Origin: Kribbella sandramycini
GTDB taxonomy: Bacteria > Actinomycetota > Actinomycetes > Propionibacteriales > Kribbellaceae
Direction of reading: 5' to 3'
Length of the DNA stretch: 64,000 nt
Assembly: GCF_013131805.1 (NCBI RefSeq)
Contig: NZ_JABJRC010000008.1
Location: 62,001-126,000, forward strand
The position numbers and the translations under genes were made by a program. Below are positions 1 through 9,028 of the stretch, piece by piece. The notes under the pieces were generated by a model, which was not told the DNA's origin, ran no database searches, and saw nothing but the letters and a program-made list of their open reading frames with translations. Positions within the stretch are counted from its first letter, which is position 1. Each line of letters starts with the position of its first letter.

Positions 1-453
1 ACCGAGGACCTCACTCCGCAGGAACGCGACCGGCTTCCCGAGCGTGCCGCGCAGCTGCGGGCTGCTATCAGCGAGCTGGCGGCGATCGGCGTACCGGAGA
101 CCCTCCTGCACGGCGATCTGCACCCACGGAACATCGCCGTCCGAGATGGTCAGGTGCTGGCGTTCGACTGGACGGATGCGGCCGTGTCACATCCCTTCCT
201 CGACCTGGTGACGTTCACCGAGAAGCGCTCGCCGCTGTCGATGAACGAGCGCGTGCGTGATGCGTATCTGGCTGAATGGACGGAGTACGCGCCGATGGCC
301 GACCTGCGGCGTGCCCTCGACCTGGCGACCCAGCTGGGCGCGCTGCACCAATGCGTGACTTCACTGCACCTGATGGCCAATGTGACCGGGCCGGACCGGG
401 ACTCCATGCAGCGAGGCGCCACCTGGTGGCTCAAGGCCGTCCTAGCGGTGTAG
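1..453 (+). CDS. APH-family phosphotransferase, 3' part
   Basis: The reading frame is open from base 1 to the stop at 451-453, giving the last 150 residues of a protein whose start lies outside the window. Residues 37-44 read HGDLHPRN, the catalytic-loop motif of aminoglycoside/choline-type phosphotransferases (Asp39 as catalytic base, Asn44 as metal ligand). FDW at 55-57 fits the second metal-binding Asp. The substrate cannot be told; members phosphorylate aminoglycosides, choline, homoserine or macrolides. The 3' end overlaps the convergent gene at 442-1254 by 12 bases. Confidence 0.85.
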   Translation, partial: TEDLTPQERDRLPERAAQLRAAISELAAIGVPETLLHGDLHPRNIAVRDGQVLAFDWTDAAVSHPFLDLVTFTEKRSPLSMNERVRDAYLAEWTEYAPMADLRRALDLATQLGALHQCVTSLHLMANVTGPDRDSMQRGATWWLKAVLAV

Positions 454-1254
454 AACGGCGAGCTGGTTGCGCATGACTCGGCGTACAGGCGGGTCGAGGT
501 GCTTGTCCCAGTCGGGACGGCGCTCGCCGCGGCGGAACGCGTAGTACGCAAGGGCTTCGGCGAGGGCGGTCTCGCGCAGGTAGCCGCGGGCGAGTGGCTG
601 CTTGCCGCGGCCGCTCGGATGCGGACGCCGCTCGTATGCCGCGTTCGCCGTGAAGATGCCGAGCCCGTGGAAGACCGTGAGCAGATCGGTCAGCGGCTCG
701 TGGTCAGGGCGGTGGGCGAAGGTGATACGGCCGCCGCCGAGCAGCAGCTCGTGGCCGACCTCGTGGGCGTAGATCGCGACCAGCGCGACCGGATCGGTCG
801 CCAGCTCGGGCGCAAGGTGGATCTCGTTACCGGCCGAGCCGCGCACCCACCGGCCGTGCGACTCCAGCACTGTGCCCCTGGACGCCGCCCGCTGCGCACC
901 GGCCAGGCCGAAGCCGAGCACACACTGCCCGGCCGCCAGCCCCATTCGCTCGGCAACCCGCGCACACAGCTCCTCAGCAGCCGGCAGTGAGCCGTCGTAC
1001 CCAGCCGGGACGAACTGAGCCGGTACGACGATCGGACGCCGGAGCGCCTCCTGGCCGAACTCGCTGATCAGCCAGTCCATCGAGGCGCGAATCCAGCGTC
1101 GGCGTCCGCCTGGTAACCGCTGCGTCGGCGCCTTCAACCGAGCCCGCACCTGCTGCGCGCGCCGCAGCGCGCCGATCGGATTCCGCACCGGATGCATCAT
1201 GCCGCCTCCGCGGCCGGCTCGCGCGCCCGCTCGGCGATCCTGGAAGCTGCCCAT
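442..1254 (-). CDS. HExxH putative metallopeptidase, short paralogue
   Basis: A 270-residue protein with HEVGH at 164-168, the zinc-binding and catalytic HExxH motif of gluzincin-type peptidases, in a hydrophobic helix context. The later segment PDHEPLTDLLTVFHGLGIF is shared with the next gene upstream and may carry the third ligand. It is paralogous to the two genes upstream on the same strand but lacks about 90 residues present in their middle. The ATG at 1254 lies 6 bases after the previous stop; an alternative start is the MM pair at residues 19-20. A rare TTA codon encodes Leu47 (bases 1114-1116). No signal peptide is evident. The family is not recognised and peptidase activity is inferred from the motif only. 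Confidence 0.6.
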   Translation of the reverse strand: MGSFQDRRAGARAGRGGGMMHPVRNPIGALRRAQQVRARLKAPTQRLPGGRRRWIRASMDWLISEFGQEALRRPIVVPAQFVPAGYDGSLPAAEELCARVAERMGLAAGQCVLGFGLAGAQRAASRGTVLESHGRWVRGSAGNEIHLAPELATDPVALVAIYAHEVGHELLLGGGRITFAHRPDHEPLTDLLTVFHGLGIFTANAAYERRPHPSGRGKQPLARGYLRETALAEALAYYAFRRGERRPDWDKHLDPPVRRVMRNQLAVLHR

Positions 1255-1259
1255 GCCCC

Positions 1260-2357
1260 TCAGACGTCGCTACGCACCGAAGTGTTCCCATCACGTGGCG
1301 GCGTCTTCTTGGCCAGTTCGCGCGCCCGCTCGGTGACCGTGAACCGCTGCTGCCAGTCGATCTCCGCATCCCAGCCTGGCTCGAACCGCTCGCCGATCAG
1401 GTGACGCCGGCGGGCCAGGTAGTTACTCATGGCCTCGGTCATGCCGCGCTCGCCGAGGTAGCCCAGGCGTCGGTGGCGCAGGCCCCCGGCCCGCTCCAGC
1501 GCCTGGTTGAGGGAGAAGATGCCGAACCCGTGGAACACCCCGAACAGGTCGACCAGGTGTTCGTTGTCCGGCCGGCTCCGCTTGACCAGGCCGCGGTTCA
1601 GCACCTCGTGCCCGAGCTCGTGCACCACCTGCGCGACCACGGCCGCCGGGTTCCCGAGCGTCCGAGCGTTCACCATGATCGCGGACGCGTCGTGCGCGCT
1701 GGTCCCGCCCTGCGGCAGCTGACGCAGGTCACGCCAACACGCGGCCACGGTCAGATCCAGATCGTCATCCCAGTAGGCCTGCGCCGCCCGCAGCGCCGCG
1801 TCCCGCTCCGCACCCTCGCGCGCGTGGATCTGTTCGCACAACTCGATCTCGCGGTATGCCTCGGCCAGCGACAGAATGTGCAGCTCGGGTTGGAACCCCG
1901 CCGCCTGGAGCGCCGCGAATTCGGCGTTCGAGACGTGCTCAGGCAGCCCGGTGATCGCGAGCAGCTCGCGTGCCCGCGTCATCCGCTCGGGATCGCCGGA
2001 CTCGGCGTGCGACTGCCAGCTCTGCCGTACCAACCGGGCCGCATGCGAGCGCGCCGCCCTCCGCACCTCCACCATCCGGAAGCTGAACCGGATGTTGTCG
2101 GCAGGTACGCCAATCCGCTCGCAGACCCGCAAACACAACGCCCGCGCCGCCTCCTCCGACCCGTCCCACTCGGCCGGCAGAAACTCACTCGGGCGGACGA
2201 CGTCCCGCCGCAACGGCTCGTCGCCGAACTGCCCGACGTACCACTCCAGCGACTCGTCGACCCAGGACTCCAACCCGCCGGGCAGCTCGATCAACGGGTC
2301 GAGCGCGGCGTGGTACGCCTTCTTGTACTTCCGAATCCACTCCCGAACGCTGCCCAT
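1260..2357 (-). CDS. HExxH putative metallopeptidase, full-length paralogue
   Basis: A 365-residue protein with HELGH at 246-250, followed by a conserved stretch with DNEHLVDLFGVFHGFGIF. The N-terminal 100 residues (LPGGLESWVDESLEWYVGQF and onward) and the C-terminal region match the neighbouring copies on both sides, so the three genes form a tandem paralogous array on one strand with 6-base gaps. This copy is the longest and looks intact, so it serves as the reference for judging the others. No transmembrane segment or signal peptide is seen. The substrate and any partner are unknown. Confidence 0.65.
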   Translation of the reverse strand: MGSVREWIRKYKKAYHAALDPLIELPGGLESWVDESLEWYVGQFGDEPLRRDVVRPSEFLPAEWDGSEEAARALCLRVCERIGVPADNIRFSFRMVEVRRAARSHAARLVRQSWQSHAESGDPERMTRARELLAITGLPEHVSNAEFAALQAAGFQPELHILSLAEAYREIELCEQIHAREGAERDAALRAAQAYWDDDLDLTVAACWRDLRQLPQGGTSAHDASAIMVNARTLGNPAAVVAQVVHELGHEVLNRGLVKRSRPDNEHLVDLFGVFHGFGIFSLNQALERAGGLRHRRLGYLGERGMTEAMSNYLARRRHLIGERFEPGWDAEIDWQQRFTVTERARELAKKTPPRDGNTSVRSDV

Positions 2358-2363
2358 GTCAGC

Positions 2364-3310
2364 TCAGACACCGCTAAGCGTCGAAGCGTTCCCACGACAT
2401 GCCGCCAGCTCACGCGCCCGCTTGACGACTCGCTGCCGGGGCCCCCAGTCCATCTCCAGCTCCCACGGCGGGTTGAGCGGCTCGCCGACCAGGCGATGCC
2501 GCCGGGCCAGGTAGTTGGCCAACGCCGCGGTCATGCCGATCTCACCGAGGTAGCCGTTGCGCCGAGCTCGTGCACCACATGGGCCACCACGCTCGCCGGA
2601 TTCTTGAGGCTGTTCTCGCTCAGCACGATCGCGGACGTCGTGTAGCCGGTGGGTTTGCCTCCGGGCCACCGGCGCAGATCGATCCAGATGGCTCCCGTCG
2701 ACCGGACGAAGTCGGCATCCCACTCGGTGTGCGCCGCCCGGAGCGCCGCCGCGCGCTGCTCCCCCTCGGCCAACCGGATCTCCTGACAGCGGTAGAGCTC
2801 CCGGGCGGATTCGGTCCCCGACAAGACCGTCAGCTCCGGCTCGAAACCGTCCTTCTCGAGCACCTTGGTCTCGGCCACTGACATCAGCTCGGGCAGACCG
2901 GTGATCGCGAGTAGCGCCCGGGCGCGGGCCGCCCGCTCCGGATCCGCCGACTCGGCGTGCGGCTCGAGACCCCATCGCACCAGCCGGGCGGCGCGTGAGC
3001 GAGCCGCCGTGCGAAGCTCCTCCAGCCGAAAACTGAACCGGATGTCGTCCGCCGGCACACCGACCCGCTCGCACACCTGCACACACAGCTCGCGCGCAGC
3101 CTCTTCCGACCCGTCCCACCGGCTCGGCTGCAGATCACTAGGCCGAACCGCATCCCGCCGCAACGGCCCGTCACCGAACTGCTCGACATACCAATCCATC
3201 GACTCCCGCACCCAGCGCTCCAGCCCACCAGGCAACTCCTGCCATGGCTCCAGAGACCACGGCCGCCGCGACTTCTTGGCGCCCCGACGCCGCCCCCGCA
3301 GAAAGCTCAT
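2364..3310 (-). pseudogene. HExxH paralogue broken by an internal deletion and frameshift
   Basis: The frame opens at 3310 with an N-terminus closely matching the 1260-2357 gene (LPGGLERWVRESMDWYVEQF). It reads through to VVHELG at residues 245-250 and then shifts frame into a short tail ending at 2531. The true downstream sequence resumes at once in another frame (RNGYLGEIGM, then NYLARRHRLVGE) and runs to a stop at 2364. Compared with the intact copy, about 48 codons are missing exactly at the HExxH motif, including the second zinc His. The product would be inactive as a metalloprotease. It is the first gene of the tandem array, so a promoter here could still serve the two downstream copies. 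Confidence 0.8.
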
Positions 3311-3346
3311 ACCGCCTCGGACGTCGTCATCGGGTGCGGCGTTCCG

Positions 3347-4147
3347 TCATTTCAGCAGCAGTGCGCCGAGGCGGCGGGAGGCGATGTACATGCCGGTGGC
3401 GCCCATGGCTATCAAGTAGGCGGCGTTGAGGAGGAGGGACCAGCTGACGGTACCGGTGGTGAGGGCTCGCTCCAGGTGGACGCCTTGGTAGAGGGGGGTG
3501 ATCTCGACCAGCCAGCGGATGCTGGTGGGGTAGGTCTCGATCGGGTAGAAGGTGGCCGAGAAGAGGAACATCGGGATGGTCGCGAGCTGGACGAACTCGA
3601 AGTCCTGCCAGCTGCGCATGAAGGTGGTCAGCGCCATGCCGGCGCCGGCGAAGGCGAAGCCGATCAGGACCGAGGCGGGGAGCGCGAGCAGCGCCCACCA
3701 GGATTCGATCAGGCCGAGCGCGAGCATCACCAGCACGAACATGGCCGAGTAGCAGGCGCCGCGCAGTAGCGCCCAGGTCACCTCGCCGGTGGCGATGTCC
3801 CACGGGCGCAGGGGTGTGGCGAGCATCGAGTCGTAGAGCTTGGCGTACTTCATCCGGAAGAAGATGTTGTACGTCGAGTCGAAGATCGCGCCGTTCATCG
3901 CGGAGCTCGCGAGCATCGCGGGGGCGACGAAGGCGGCGTACCCGATCTTGGTGCCGTCGGAGAGCGTGAAGTCGCCGACCAGCTGGGCGACGCCGATCCC
4001 GATCGAGAGCAGGTAGAAGACCGGCTCGGTGAAGCCGGACAGGAAGACGACCCAGGAGCGCCGGTAGAGCAGGAAGTTCCGCTCGATGATGTGCCGGCCG
4101 CCGAGCCGGATCGGGACCGGGACGACCCGGGCGGTCAACGTCGCCAT
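3347..4147 (-). CDS. ABC-2 type transporter permease
   Basis: A 266-residue polytopic membrane protein of the ABC-2 permease family, with about six hydrophobic helices. It is the last gene of a three-gene exporter operon (ATPase 4929-5876, permease 4147-4929). Its ATG at 4147 shares one base with the preceding TGA (TGATG), so translation is probably coupled. The open frame extends far upstream, but that part is antisense or shifted reading of the neighbouring genes. Family members form the membrane channel of drug or polysaccharide exporters of the DrrB/NodJ type. The MerR regulator beside the operon suggests a drug-like substrate. Confidence 0.85.
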   Translation of the reverse strand: MATLTARVVPVPIRLGGRHIIERNFLLYRRSWVVFLSGFTEPVFYLLSIGIGVAQLVGDFTLSDGTKIGYAAFVAPAMLASSAMNGAIFDSTYNIFFRMKYAKLYDSMLATPLRPWDIATGEVTWALLRGACYSAMFVLVMLALGLIESWWALLALPASVLIGFAFAGAGMALTTFMRSWQDFEFVQLATIPMFLFSATFYPIETYPTSIRWLVEITPLYQGVHLERALTTGTVSWSLLLNAAYLIAMGATGMYIASRRLGALLLK

Positions 4148-4929
4148 CAGCCGATCAGCTTTCTCGTGAAGCCGCGGACGGCCAGCCACGTCCCGATCGC
4201 GAACCAGGCCAGCAGATACGCGAGGTTGAGCAGCACGAGCCACGGATGCAGCGTGCCGAGGCTGAGATCCCTCGACAGCTGGACGCCGTGCCACAGCGGG
4301 CTCAGGTAGGCCAGCCACTCGATCCAGTTCGGCAGTTGGGAGACCGGGAAGAACGCGCCGGAGAACAGGAACGCCGGGACGACGCCGAACCGGAACACCA
4401 TCGCCAGGCCGGAGTCGTTCTGCAGGGTGCTGGCGAAGGCGACGACCGGCGCGGAGGCAGCCATCCCGACCAGGATCACGACGGGTAACGCGAGCAGGCC
4501 GAGCGGTGAGCGCAGGCCGCCGAACGCCGCGATCACGGCCAGGAAGACCACACAGGTGCTCGCGACGCGGAACGCGATGAACGCGAGCTGCCCGTAGACG
4601 ACATCCGCCGGCCGCAGCGGCGTCGCAATCATCGAGTGGTAGAACTTCTGCCATTTCAGGCCGCTCAGCACCGGGTACGTCGACTCGCCGACCGCGATCT
4701 GCAACGCGGTGGCAGCCAGCAGACCGGGCGCGATGAACTGCAGATAGCTGACGCCGCCGAGCGCGCCCGTCCCGTTGCTGTCGACGAACGAGCCGAGGCC
4801 GATCCCCATCGCGGCCAGGTACAGCATCGGCAGCAGGAAGCTGCTGATCAGGCTGCCCTTCCACGTCCGTTTGTAGACCGTGAGCCAGTAGTCGAACTGG
4901 CGGCGGCCGTTCTCCAGAGCGACGGCCAT
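4147..4929 (-). CDS. ABC-2 type transporter permease
   Basis: A 260-residue permease with about six membrane segments, homologous to its downstream neighbour, so the exporter probably uses a heterodimeric membrane domain. ATG at 4929 overlaps the stop of the ATPase gene. Both permeases contain ABC-2 style segments of the form LISSFLLPMLYLAAMGIG near the N-terminus and Leu/Pro-rich helices in the C-terminal half. A rare TTA codon occurs at 4486-4488 (codon 148). The transported substrate cannot be read from sequence. Confidence 0.85.
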   Translation of the reverse strand: MAVALENGRRQFDYWLTVYKRTWKGSLISSFLLPMLYLAAMGIGLGSFVDSNGTGALGGVSYLQFIAPGLLAATALQIAVGESTYPVLSGLKWQKFYHSMIATPLRPADVVYGQLAFIAFRVASTCVVFLAVIAAFGGLRSPLGLLALPVVILVGMAASAPVVAFASTLQNDSGLAMVFRFGVVPAFLFSGAFFPVSQLPNWIEWLAYLSPLWHGVQLSRDLSLGTLHPWLVLLNLAYLLAWFAIGTWLAVRGFTRKLIG

Positions 4930-5876
4930 CAGTCCACCAACGTTCGGCCGGTGAGCCGGAGGAACACGTCCTCCAGCGTCGAACGCCGGACCAGGACGGC
5001 GGCCGGCTGCAGCCCGCGCTCATGGACGGCGGCGACCGCGCGCTCACCGTCGTCGGTGTAGAGCAGGATCCGGTCGGGCAGCACCTCGATCCGCTGCGCG
5101 AGATCCTCGACCTTGCCGGCCAGCGCATCATGGTCGGAGAACATCACCTCCGGCCCGAAGCGCAGCTCGGTCACCTCCCGCGTCGAGTAGTCGCGGATCA
5201 GCTCGGCCGGTGAGCCCTCGGCCGCGATCAGGCCGCCGTCCATCACGACCAGCCGGTCGCAGAGCTGCTCGGCCTCGTCCATGTAGTGGGTGGTGATGAT
5301 CAGCGTGACACCGGCTTGTTTGAGCCGGAAGAGTTTGTCCCACAACAGATGCCGGGCTTGCGGGTCGAGACCGGTGGTCGGCTCGTCGAGCAGCAGCAGG
5401 TCGGGTTTGCTGACCAGCGAGCGGGCGATCGTCAGCCGCCGCTTCATCCCGCCGGAGAGCTCGTCGACCTTGACCTTGGCCTTCTCGGTCAGCGCGACGA
5501 ACTCGAGCAGCTCGTCGGCGCGCTCCTTGCACTCGGCGCGGCTGAGCCCGAAGTACCGGCCGTAGATGGTCAGGTTCTCCCGGACGCTCAGCTCGGTGTC
5601 GAGCGTGTCGTCCTGGGGGCAGACGCCGAGCCGGGCCCGGATCGCCGGGCCGTCGGCGGCCGGGTCGAGCCCGAGGATGCGCAGCGTGCCGCCGCTGGTC
5701 GGCGAGACGGCCCCGATCATCCGCATCGTCGACGACTTGCCGGCGCCGTTCGGCCCGAGGAAGCCGAAGGCCTCGCCGCGCCACACGTCCAGGTCGATAC
5801 CGCGCACCGCCTCGAAGTCGCCGTACGACTTCCTCAGCTCGCGCGCATGGACCAAGGACTCCCGCTGCTCATCCAC
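4929..5876 (-). CDS. ABC transporter ATP-binding protein (DrrA/CcmA type)
   Basis: A 315-residue nucleotide-binding subunit that powers the two ABC-2 permeases downstream. Walker A GPNGAGKS is at residues 41-48; the signature LSGGMKRR, Walker B LLLLDEP, D-loop and switch His (TTHY) follow in order. A C-terminal extension of about 90 residues ending LEDVFLRLTG is typical of DrrA-like export ATPases. I chose GTG at 5876, 10 bases after the MerR stop with a weak AGGG upstream; the longer ATG frame at 5945 would overlap the regulator by 59 bases. Co-transcription with the MerR gene is likely. Confidence 0.9.
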   Translation of the reverse strand: MDEQRESLVHARELRKSYGDFEAVRGIDLDVWRGEAFGFLGPNGAGKSSTMRMIGAVSPTSGGTLRILGLDPAADGPAIRARLGVCPQDDTLDTELSVRENLTIYGRYFGLSRAECKERADELLEFVALTEKAKVKVDELSGGMKRRLTIARSLVSKPDLLLLDEPTTGLDPQARHLLWDKLFRLKQAGVTLIITTHYMDEAEQLCDRLVVMDGGLIAAEGSPAELIRDYSTREVTELRFGPEVMFSDHDALAGKVEDLAQRIEVLPDRILLYTDDGERAVAAVHERGLQPAAVLVRRSTLEDVFLRLTGRTLVD

Positions 5877-5886
5877 GCCACCGACC

Positions 5887-6681
5887 CTAGACCGGGCCGT
5901 CGACAGTTTTCTTGTCGATTCGGTACCCAAGCTTGCGAACCGCATAAGCCTGGACGGCGGCGGACAGCCAGGGCGGGAGTTCGGGGTCGACCGAGGCGAT
6001 CATCGCGCGCTGCTCGGGGTTGTCGAGCAGGACGGCCCCGAGGTTGTAGTAGCCGGTCGCGTCGGCGGGCCACAGCTCCAGAACGCCCTGGTAGTGCAGC
6101 TCGGTCAGCTCGAGCGCCTCCGGCGAGTCCGGTACGACGCCGCGCGCCCGGGCGGCCGACATCCGCAGGAGGAGCCGGCGTCCCTCGTCCGCCATCCGCT
6201 CGTAGTCGTCCCGCGACCAGCCGTCGGTCGCGCGGACCGCCTCCTCGAACGCGGCGCCCACCTCGGGGCCGAACCGGTCGGTGAGGTCTGCCTCCAGCCG
6301 GTCGCGGGCCGCGGTCAGGCCGACGAAGAACTCCTCGTCGCCGATGGAGTCGTCGCCGGACAGGCCCTCGATGGTCCGGTCGACGACGCCGATCACGCCG
6401 TCCAGGCGGCGGCGTTCGCGCTCGAGTTGCTCGCGGTGACCGCGCAGGGCAGCCAGCTCGTCGGCGGGCTCGGCGAGGATCCGGGCGATCTCGGGGAGCG
6501 CGACGTCGAGCTCGCGGAGCAGCAGGATGCGCTGCAGGCGGAGGAGCTCGGGGCGGCCGTAGTAGCGGTAGCCGTTGGGGGCGACGTAGCCGGGCGGGAG
6601 CAGGCCGATCGCGTCGTAGTGCCGCAGCGTCCGGACGGACACTCCGGCGAGTTTCGCCACCTCGCTGACCGTGCGTTCCAC
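5887..6681 (-). CDS. MerR-family regulator with TipAS-like C-terminus
   Basis: A 264-residue regulator. Residues 1-70 form the MerR winged helix (SEVAKLAGVSVRTLRHYDAI, then NGYRYYG), followed by a dimerisation helix rich in Glu, Arg and Leu around 80-110. The C-terminal 130 residues (ATDGWSRDDYERMADEGRRL and onward) resemble the TipAS drug-binding domain. Such proteins activate efflux genes on binding drugs. The gene starts with GTG at 6681 and leads directly into the ABC exporter operon, so it probably controls that operon and itself. A palindrome lies 23 bases upstream in the divergent promoter region. Confidence 0.85.
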   Translation of the reverse strand: MERTVSEVAKLAGVSVRTLRHYDAIGLLPPGYVAPNGYRYYGRPELLRLQRILLLRELDVALPEIARILAEPADELAALRGHREQLERERRRLDGVIGVVDRTIEGLSGDDSIGDEEFFVGLTAARDRLEADLTDRFGPEVGAAFEEAVRATDGWSRDDYERMADEGRRLLLRMSAARARGVVPDSPEALELTELHYQGVLELWPADATGYYNLGAVLLDNPEQRAMIASVDPELPPWLSAAVQAYAVRKLGYRIDKKTVDGPV

Positions 6682-6703
6682 GCTGCCGACTTTATCGGCT
6701 GGA

Positions 6704-6722
6704 GGGTGACGTTACGTCACCC
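6704..6722. promoter_or_regulatory. Palindromic MerR-type operator in divergent promoter
   Basis: GGGTGACG-TTA-CGTCACCC is a perfect 8+3+8 inverted repeat between the MerR gene (start 6681) and the amidohydrolase gene (start 6738). On the minus strand a possible -35 GTGACG overlaps it and lies 18 bases from a GATAAA -10-like box. A long spacer spanned by the operator is the hallmark of MerR-controlled promoters. Confidence 0.65.
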
Positions 6723-6737
6723 CTTAGCGTCCGATTC

Positions 6738-8303
6738 ATGGCAATCACCTTCCTGCGCACCCGGCTCATCGACCGCGGTCAGCTGCTCACCGACGACTGC
6801 CTCCGGGTGGCCGACGGCCGCATCGCCGCCATCGGCGGCCCCGAGATCGCCCGCCCCGGCGACCAGCTCTTCGACGGCGGCACGCTGCTCCCCGGCCTGA
6901 TCGACGCCCACGTCCACCTGGTCCCCGGCGCGTCCCAGCTGTCCGCGACCTTCGGCGTCACCACTCTGATCGACCTGTTCAGCAAACCCGACCTGATCAC
7001 CGCCGAGCGCGCCGCCGGCGCCGACTTCCGGACGTCGTCGATCGGCGCCACCGCCCCCGGCGGCCACCCGTCCCTGGCCTATGCTCCCTTCCCGTACGTC
7101 GAAGGGCCCGCGGACGCCGAGCAGTTCGTCGCCGACCGCATTGCCGAAGGCGCTGACCACCTGAAGCTCATCTACGACGACGGCTCCGGTCACGGTCTGC
7201 AGATGCCCTCACTCGACCTAGCCACCGTCGAGGCGCTGACCAACGCCGCCCACGCCCAGGGCTTGAAGGTGGTGGCGCACATCTCCACTGCCAGCGCGGC
7301 CGTGGCCGTGGCCGCCTGCGGGGTCGACGTCCTGGCCCATGCGCCCAACGACGAGCTATCTGCCGAGCAGGTGCAGGCGCTGGCCGACGCGGGCATCGCA
7401 GTCATCGCCACTCTCGACGTGATTGACGGCTTCGGCGTCCTTCCGCTGCGGGAGGAGGCCGAGCTGATCGCTCGCATGCCCGCGCGCTGGCGGCGCTTGC
7501 TGGACAGCCAGGCCCGTCGGTGGATGCCTCCGCAGGCACCTGACGGCGCTGCGGCGCTTGCCAACGTGTTGGCTCTGCACCAGGCCGGTGTGACCATTCT
7601 GGCCGGAACCGACGCTCCTAACCCCGGTCTGGTGTTCGGCGCGTCCCTCCACCGGGAGCTCCAGCACCTGGTGCACGCGGGGCTCACTCCGGCCGAGGCG
7701 CTGACTGCGGCTACCTCTGGGCCGGCTGAGGTGTTCGGGCTCGCCGACCGCGGCCGGATCGCCGTCGGCGCACGCGCGGACCTCCTATTGGTCGACGGTG
7801 ACCCGCTGACCGACATCACGGCCACGCACCGCATCCGGCGTACCTGGCTGCAAGGCGTGGAGCCGACCGGGTACGCCGGCAGCGACATCGAGCTGGCCGG
7901 CCTCGCCTTCATCGGGGAGACGACCACGCGGATCGTGAATGCGATCAAGGAGATGTGGCCGAACTTCCCCGGGCCGGAGGACGTACTCCGCGAGGACGGC
8001 GAGCTGCTCGGGCACGTCATCCCGCTCACCGACGGCTGGGAGCCGATCACCACGTTCGGCGCCGCACTCGGCCCGGTCGGCGAGCACGACGACGCCGTGG
8101 CCACGGTCGAGCGCGACGGCCTCGCCAGCCTCGCCGAACCGTGGTGGGCGCGGACGGATGGCTGGGTGTGGGAGGAGGCGACGATCGTCGAGGCGCAGCC
8201 TGACCGGGTCCGGCTGCGCTGGAACGACCCGATGCGGGAGCAGCCGCCGTCCGGTCAGTGGTATCCGCTGACCGACGTCGACCTGTCGCGGACCAAGCCC
8301 TAG
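6738..8303 (+). CDS. Amidohydrolase (imidazolonepropionase/prolidase-like) with extra C-terminal domain
   Basis: A 521-residue protein. Residues 1-380 form a metal-dependent amidohydrolase: an N-terminal beta-sandwich segment, HVH at 58-60 (metal ligands), VVAHIS and LAHAPND for the later His ligands, GTDAP for the catalytic Asp, and the usual terminal segment GARADLLLVDGDPL. About 125 residues then follow that do not belong to the amidohydrolase fold (DGWEPITTFGAALG, then WVWEEATIVEAQPDRVRLRW). The usual family length is about 390-420. The gene is divergent from the MerR regulator and shares its operator region, so it may be co-regulated. The substrate is unknown; related enzymes act on cyclic amides or dipeptides. 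Confidence 0.8.
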   Translation: MAITFLRTRLIDRGQLLTDDCLRVADGRIAAIGGPEIARPGDQLFDGGTLLPGLIDAHVHLVPGASQLSATFGVTTLIDLFSKPDLITAERAAGADFRTSSIGATAPGGHPSLAYAPFPYVEGPADAEQFVADRIAEGADHLKLIYDDGSGHGLQMPSLDLATVEALTNAAHAQGLKVVAHISTASAAVAVAACGVDVLAHAPNDELSAEQVQALADAGIAVIATLDVIDGFGVLPLREEAELIARMPARWRRLLDSQARRWMPPQAPDGAAALANVLALHQAGVTILAGTDAPNPGLVFGASLHRELQHLVHAGLTPAEALTAATSGPAEVFGLADRGRIAVGARADLLLVDGDPLTDITATHRIRRTWLQGVEPTGYAGSDIELAGLAFIGETTTRIVNAIKEMWPNFPGPEDVLREDGELLGHVIPLTDGWEPITTFGAALGPVGEHDDAVATVERDGLASLAEPWWARTDGWVWEEATIVEAQPDRVRLRWNDPMREQPPSGQWYPLTDVDLSRTKP

Positions 8304-9028
8304 CCGCGCCCGGCGTACGGCATGCCGGCCGCCATCACCATCAGGTGCGGTACGGCGACCGACGTCGGCAGCTGGGCCACGTGGACGACGAAGTCGGCTA
8401 CGACCCGCGGATCGAAGGTCGGCTCGACCGCGATCGACCCGTCCGGCTGGAGTGCACCCTGCTCCATCCGTTCGGTCATCGCGGTCGAGGCGTTCCCGAT
8501 GTCGATCTGGCAAGCGGTGATGCCGTGCGGACGCCCGTCCAGCTCCAGCTGCTTGGTCAGGCCGGTCACGGCGTGCTTGCTGGCGGTGTAGGCGATGCTC
8601 TGCGGCCGTGGGACGTGCGCGGAGATCGAGCCGTTGTTGATGATCCGCCCACCCTTCGGCTCCTGCGTGAGCATCCGGCCGAACGCCGCCTGCGCGCACA
8701 GAAACGACCCGGTCAGGTTGGTGTCGATCACTCGGCGCCAGTCCGCCTCAGCGACGTCCGGCACGGCGGCCGCGGGTGCACCGGTCCCGGCGTTGTTGAC
8801 CAGGACGTCGACCCGCGGCAGTCCGGCGAAGAACGCCCGTACGGCGTCTCCGTCCACGACATCGAGTACGGCGTACTCCAGGCCGCCGCTGCCCAGTGCG
8901 ACTGTCTCCTGCAGTTTCGCCTCGGTCCGCCCAGTGATGTGGACGTGAAAGCCGGCCGCCTCTAGCGCCAGCGCCATCTCTCGACCGAGCCCCGAACCGC
9001 CGCCAGTAACCACCGCCACCTGTGTCAT
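8300..9028 (-). CDS. SDR-family oxidoreductase
   Basis: A 242-residue classical short-chain dehydrogenase/reductase. The NAD(P)-binding TGGGSGLG motif is near residue 9, NNAG near 85, the catalytic Ser is in GSISAHV and YTASKHA holds the catalytic Tyr and Lys. The ATG at 9028 overlaps the stop of the CPBP gene (ATGA), so the two are translationally coupled. The longer upstream open frame is antisense-like reading of the neighbour. The stop overlaps that of the convergent amidohydrolase. The substrate is unknown. Confidence 0.88.
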   Translation of the reverse strand: MTQVAVVTGGGSGLGREMALALEAAGFHVHITGRTEAKLQETVALGSGGLEYAVLDVVDGDAVRAFFAGLPRVDVLVNNAGTGAPAAAVPDVAEADWRRVIDTNLTGSFLCAQAAFGRMLTQEPKGGRIINNGSISAHVPRPQSIAYTASKHAVTGLTKQLELDGRPHGITACQIDIGNASTAMTERMEQGALQPDGSIAVEPTFDPRVVADFVVHVAQLPTSVAVPHLMVMAAGMPYAGRG

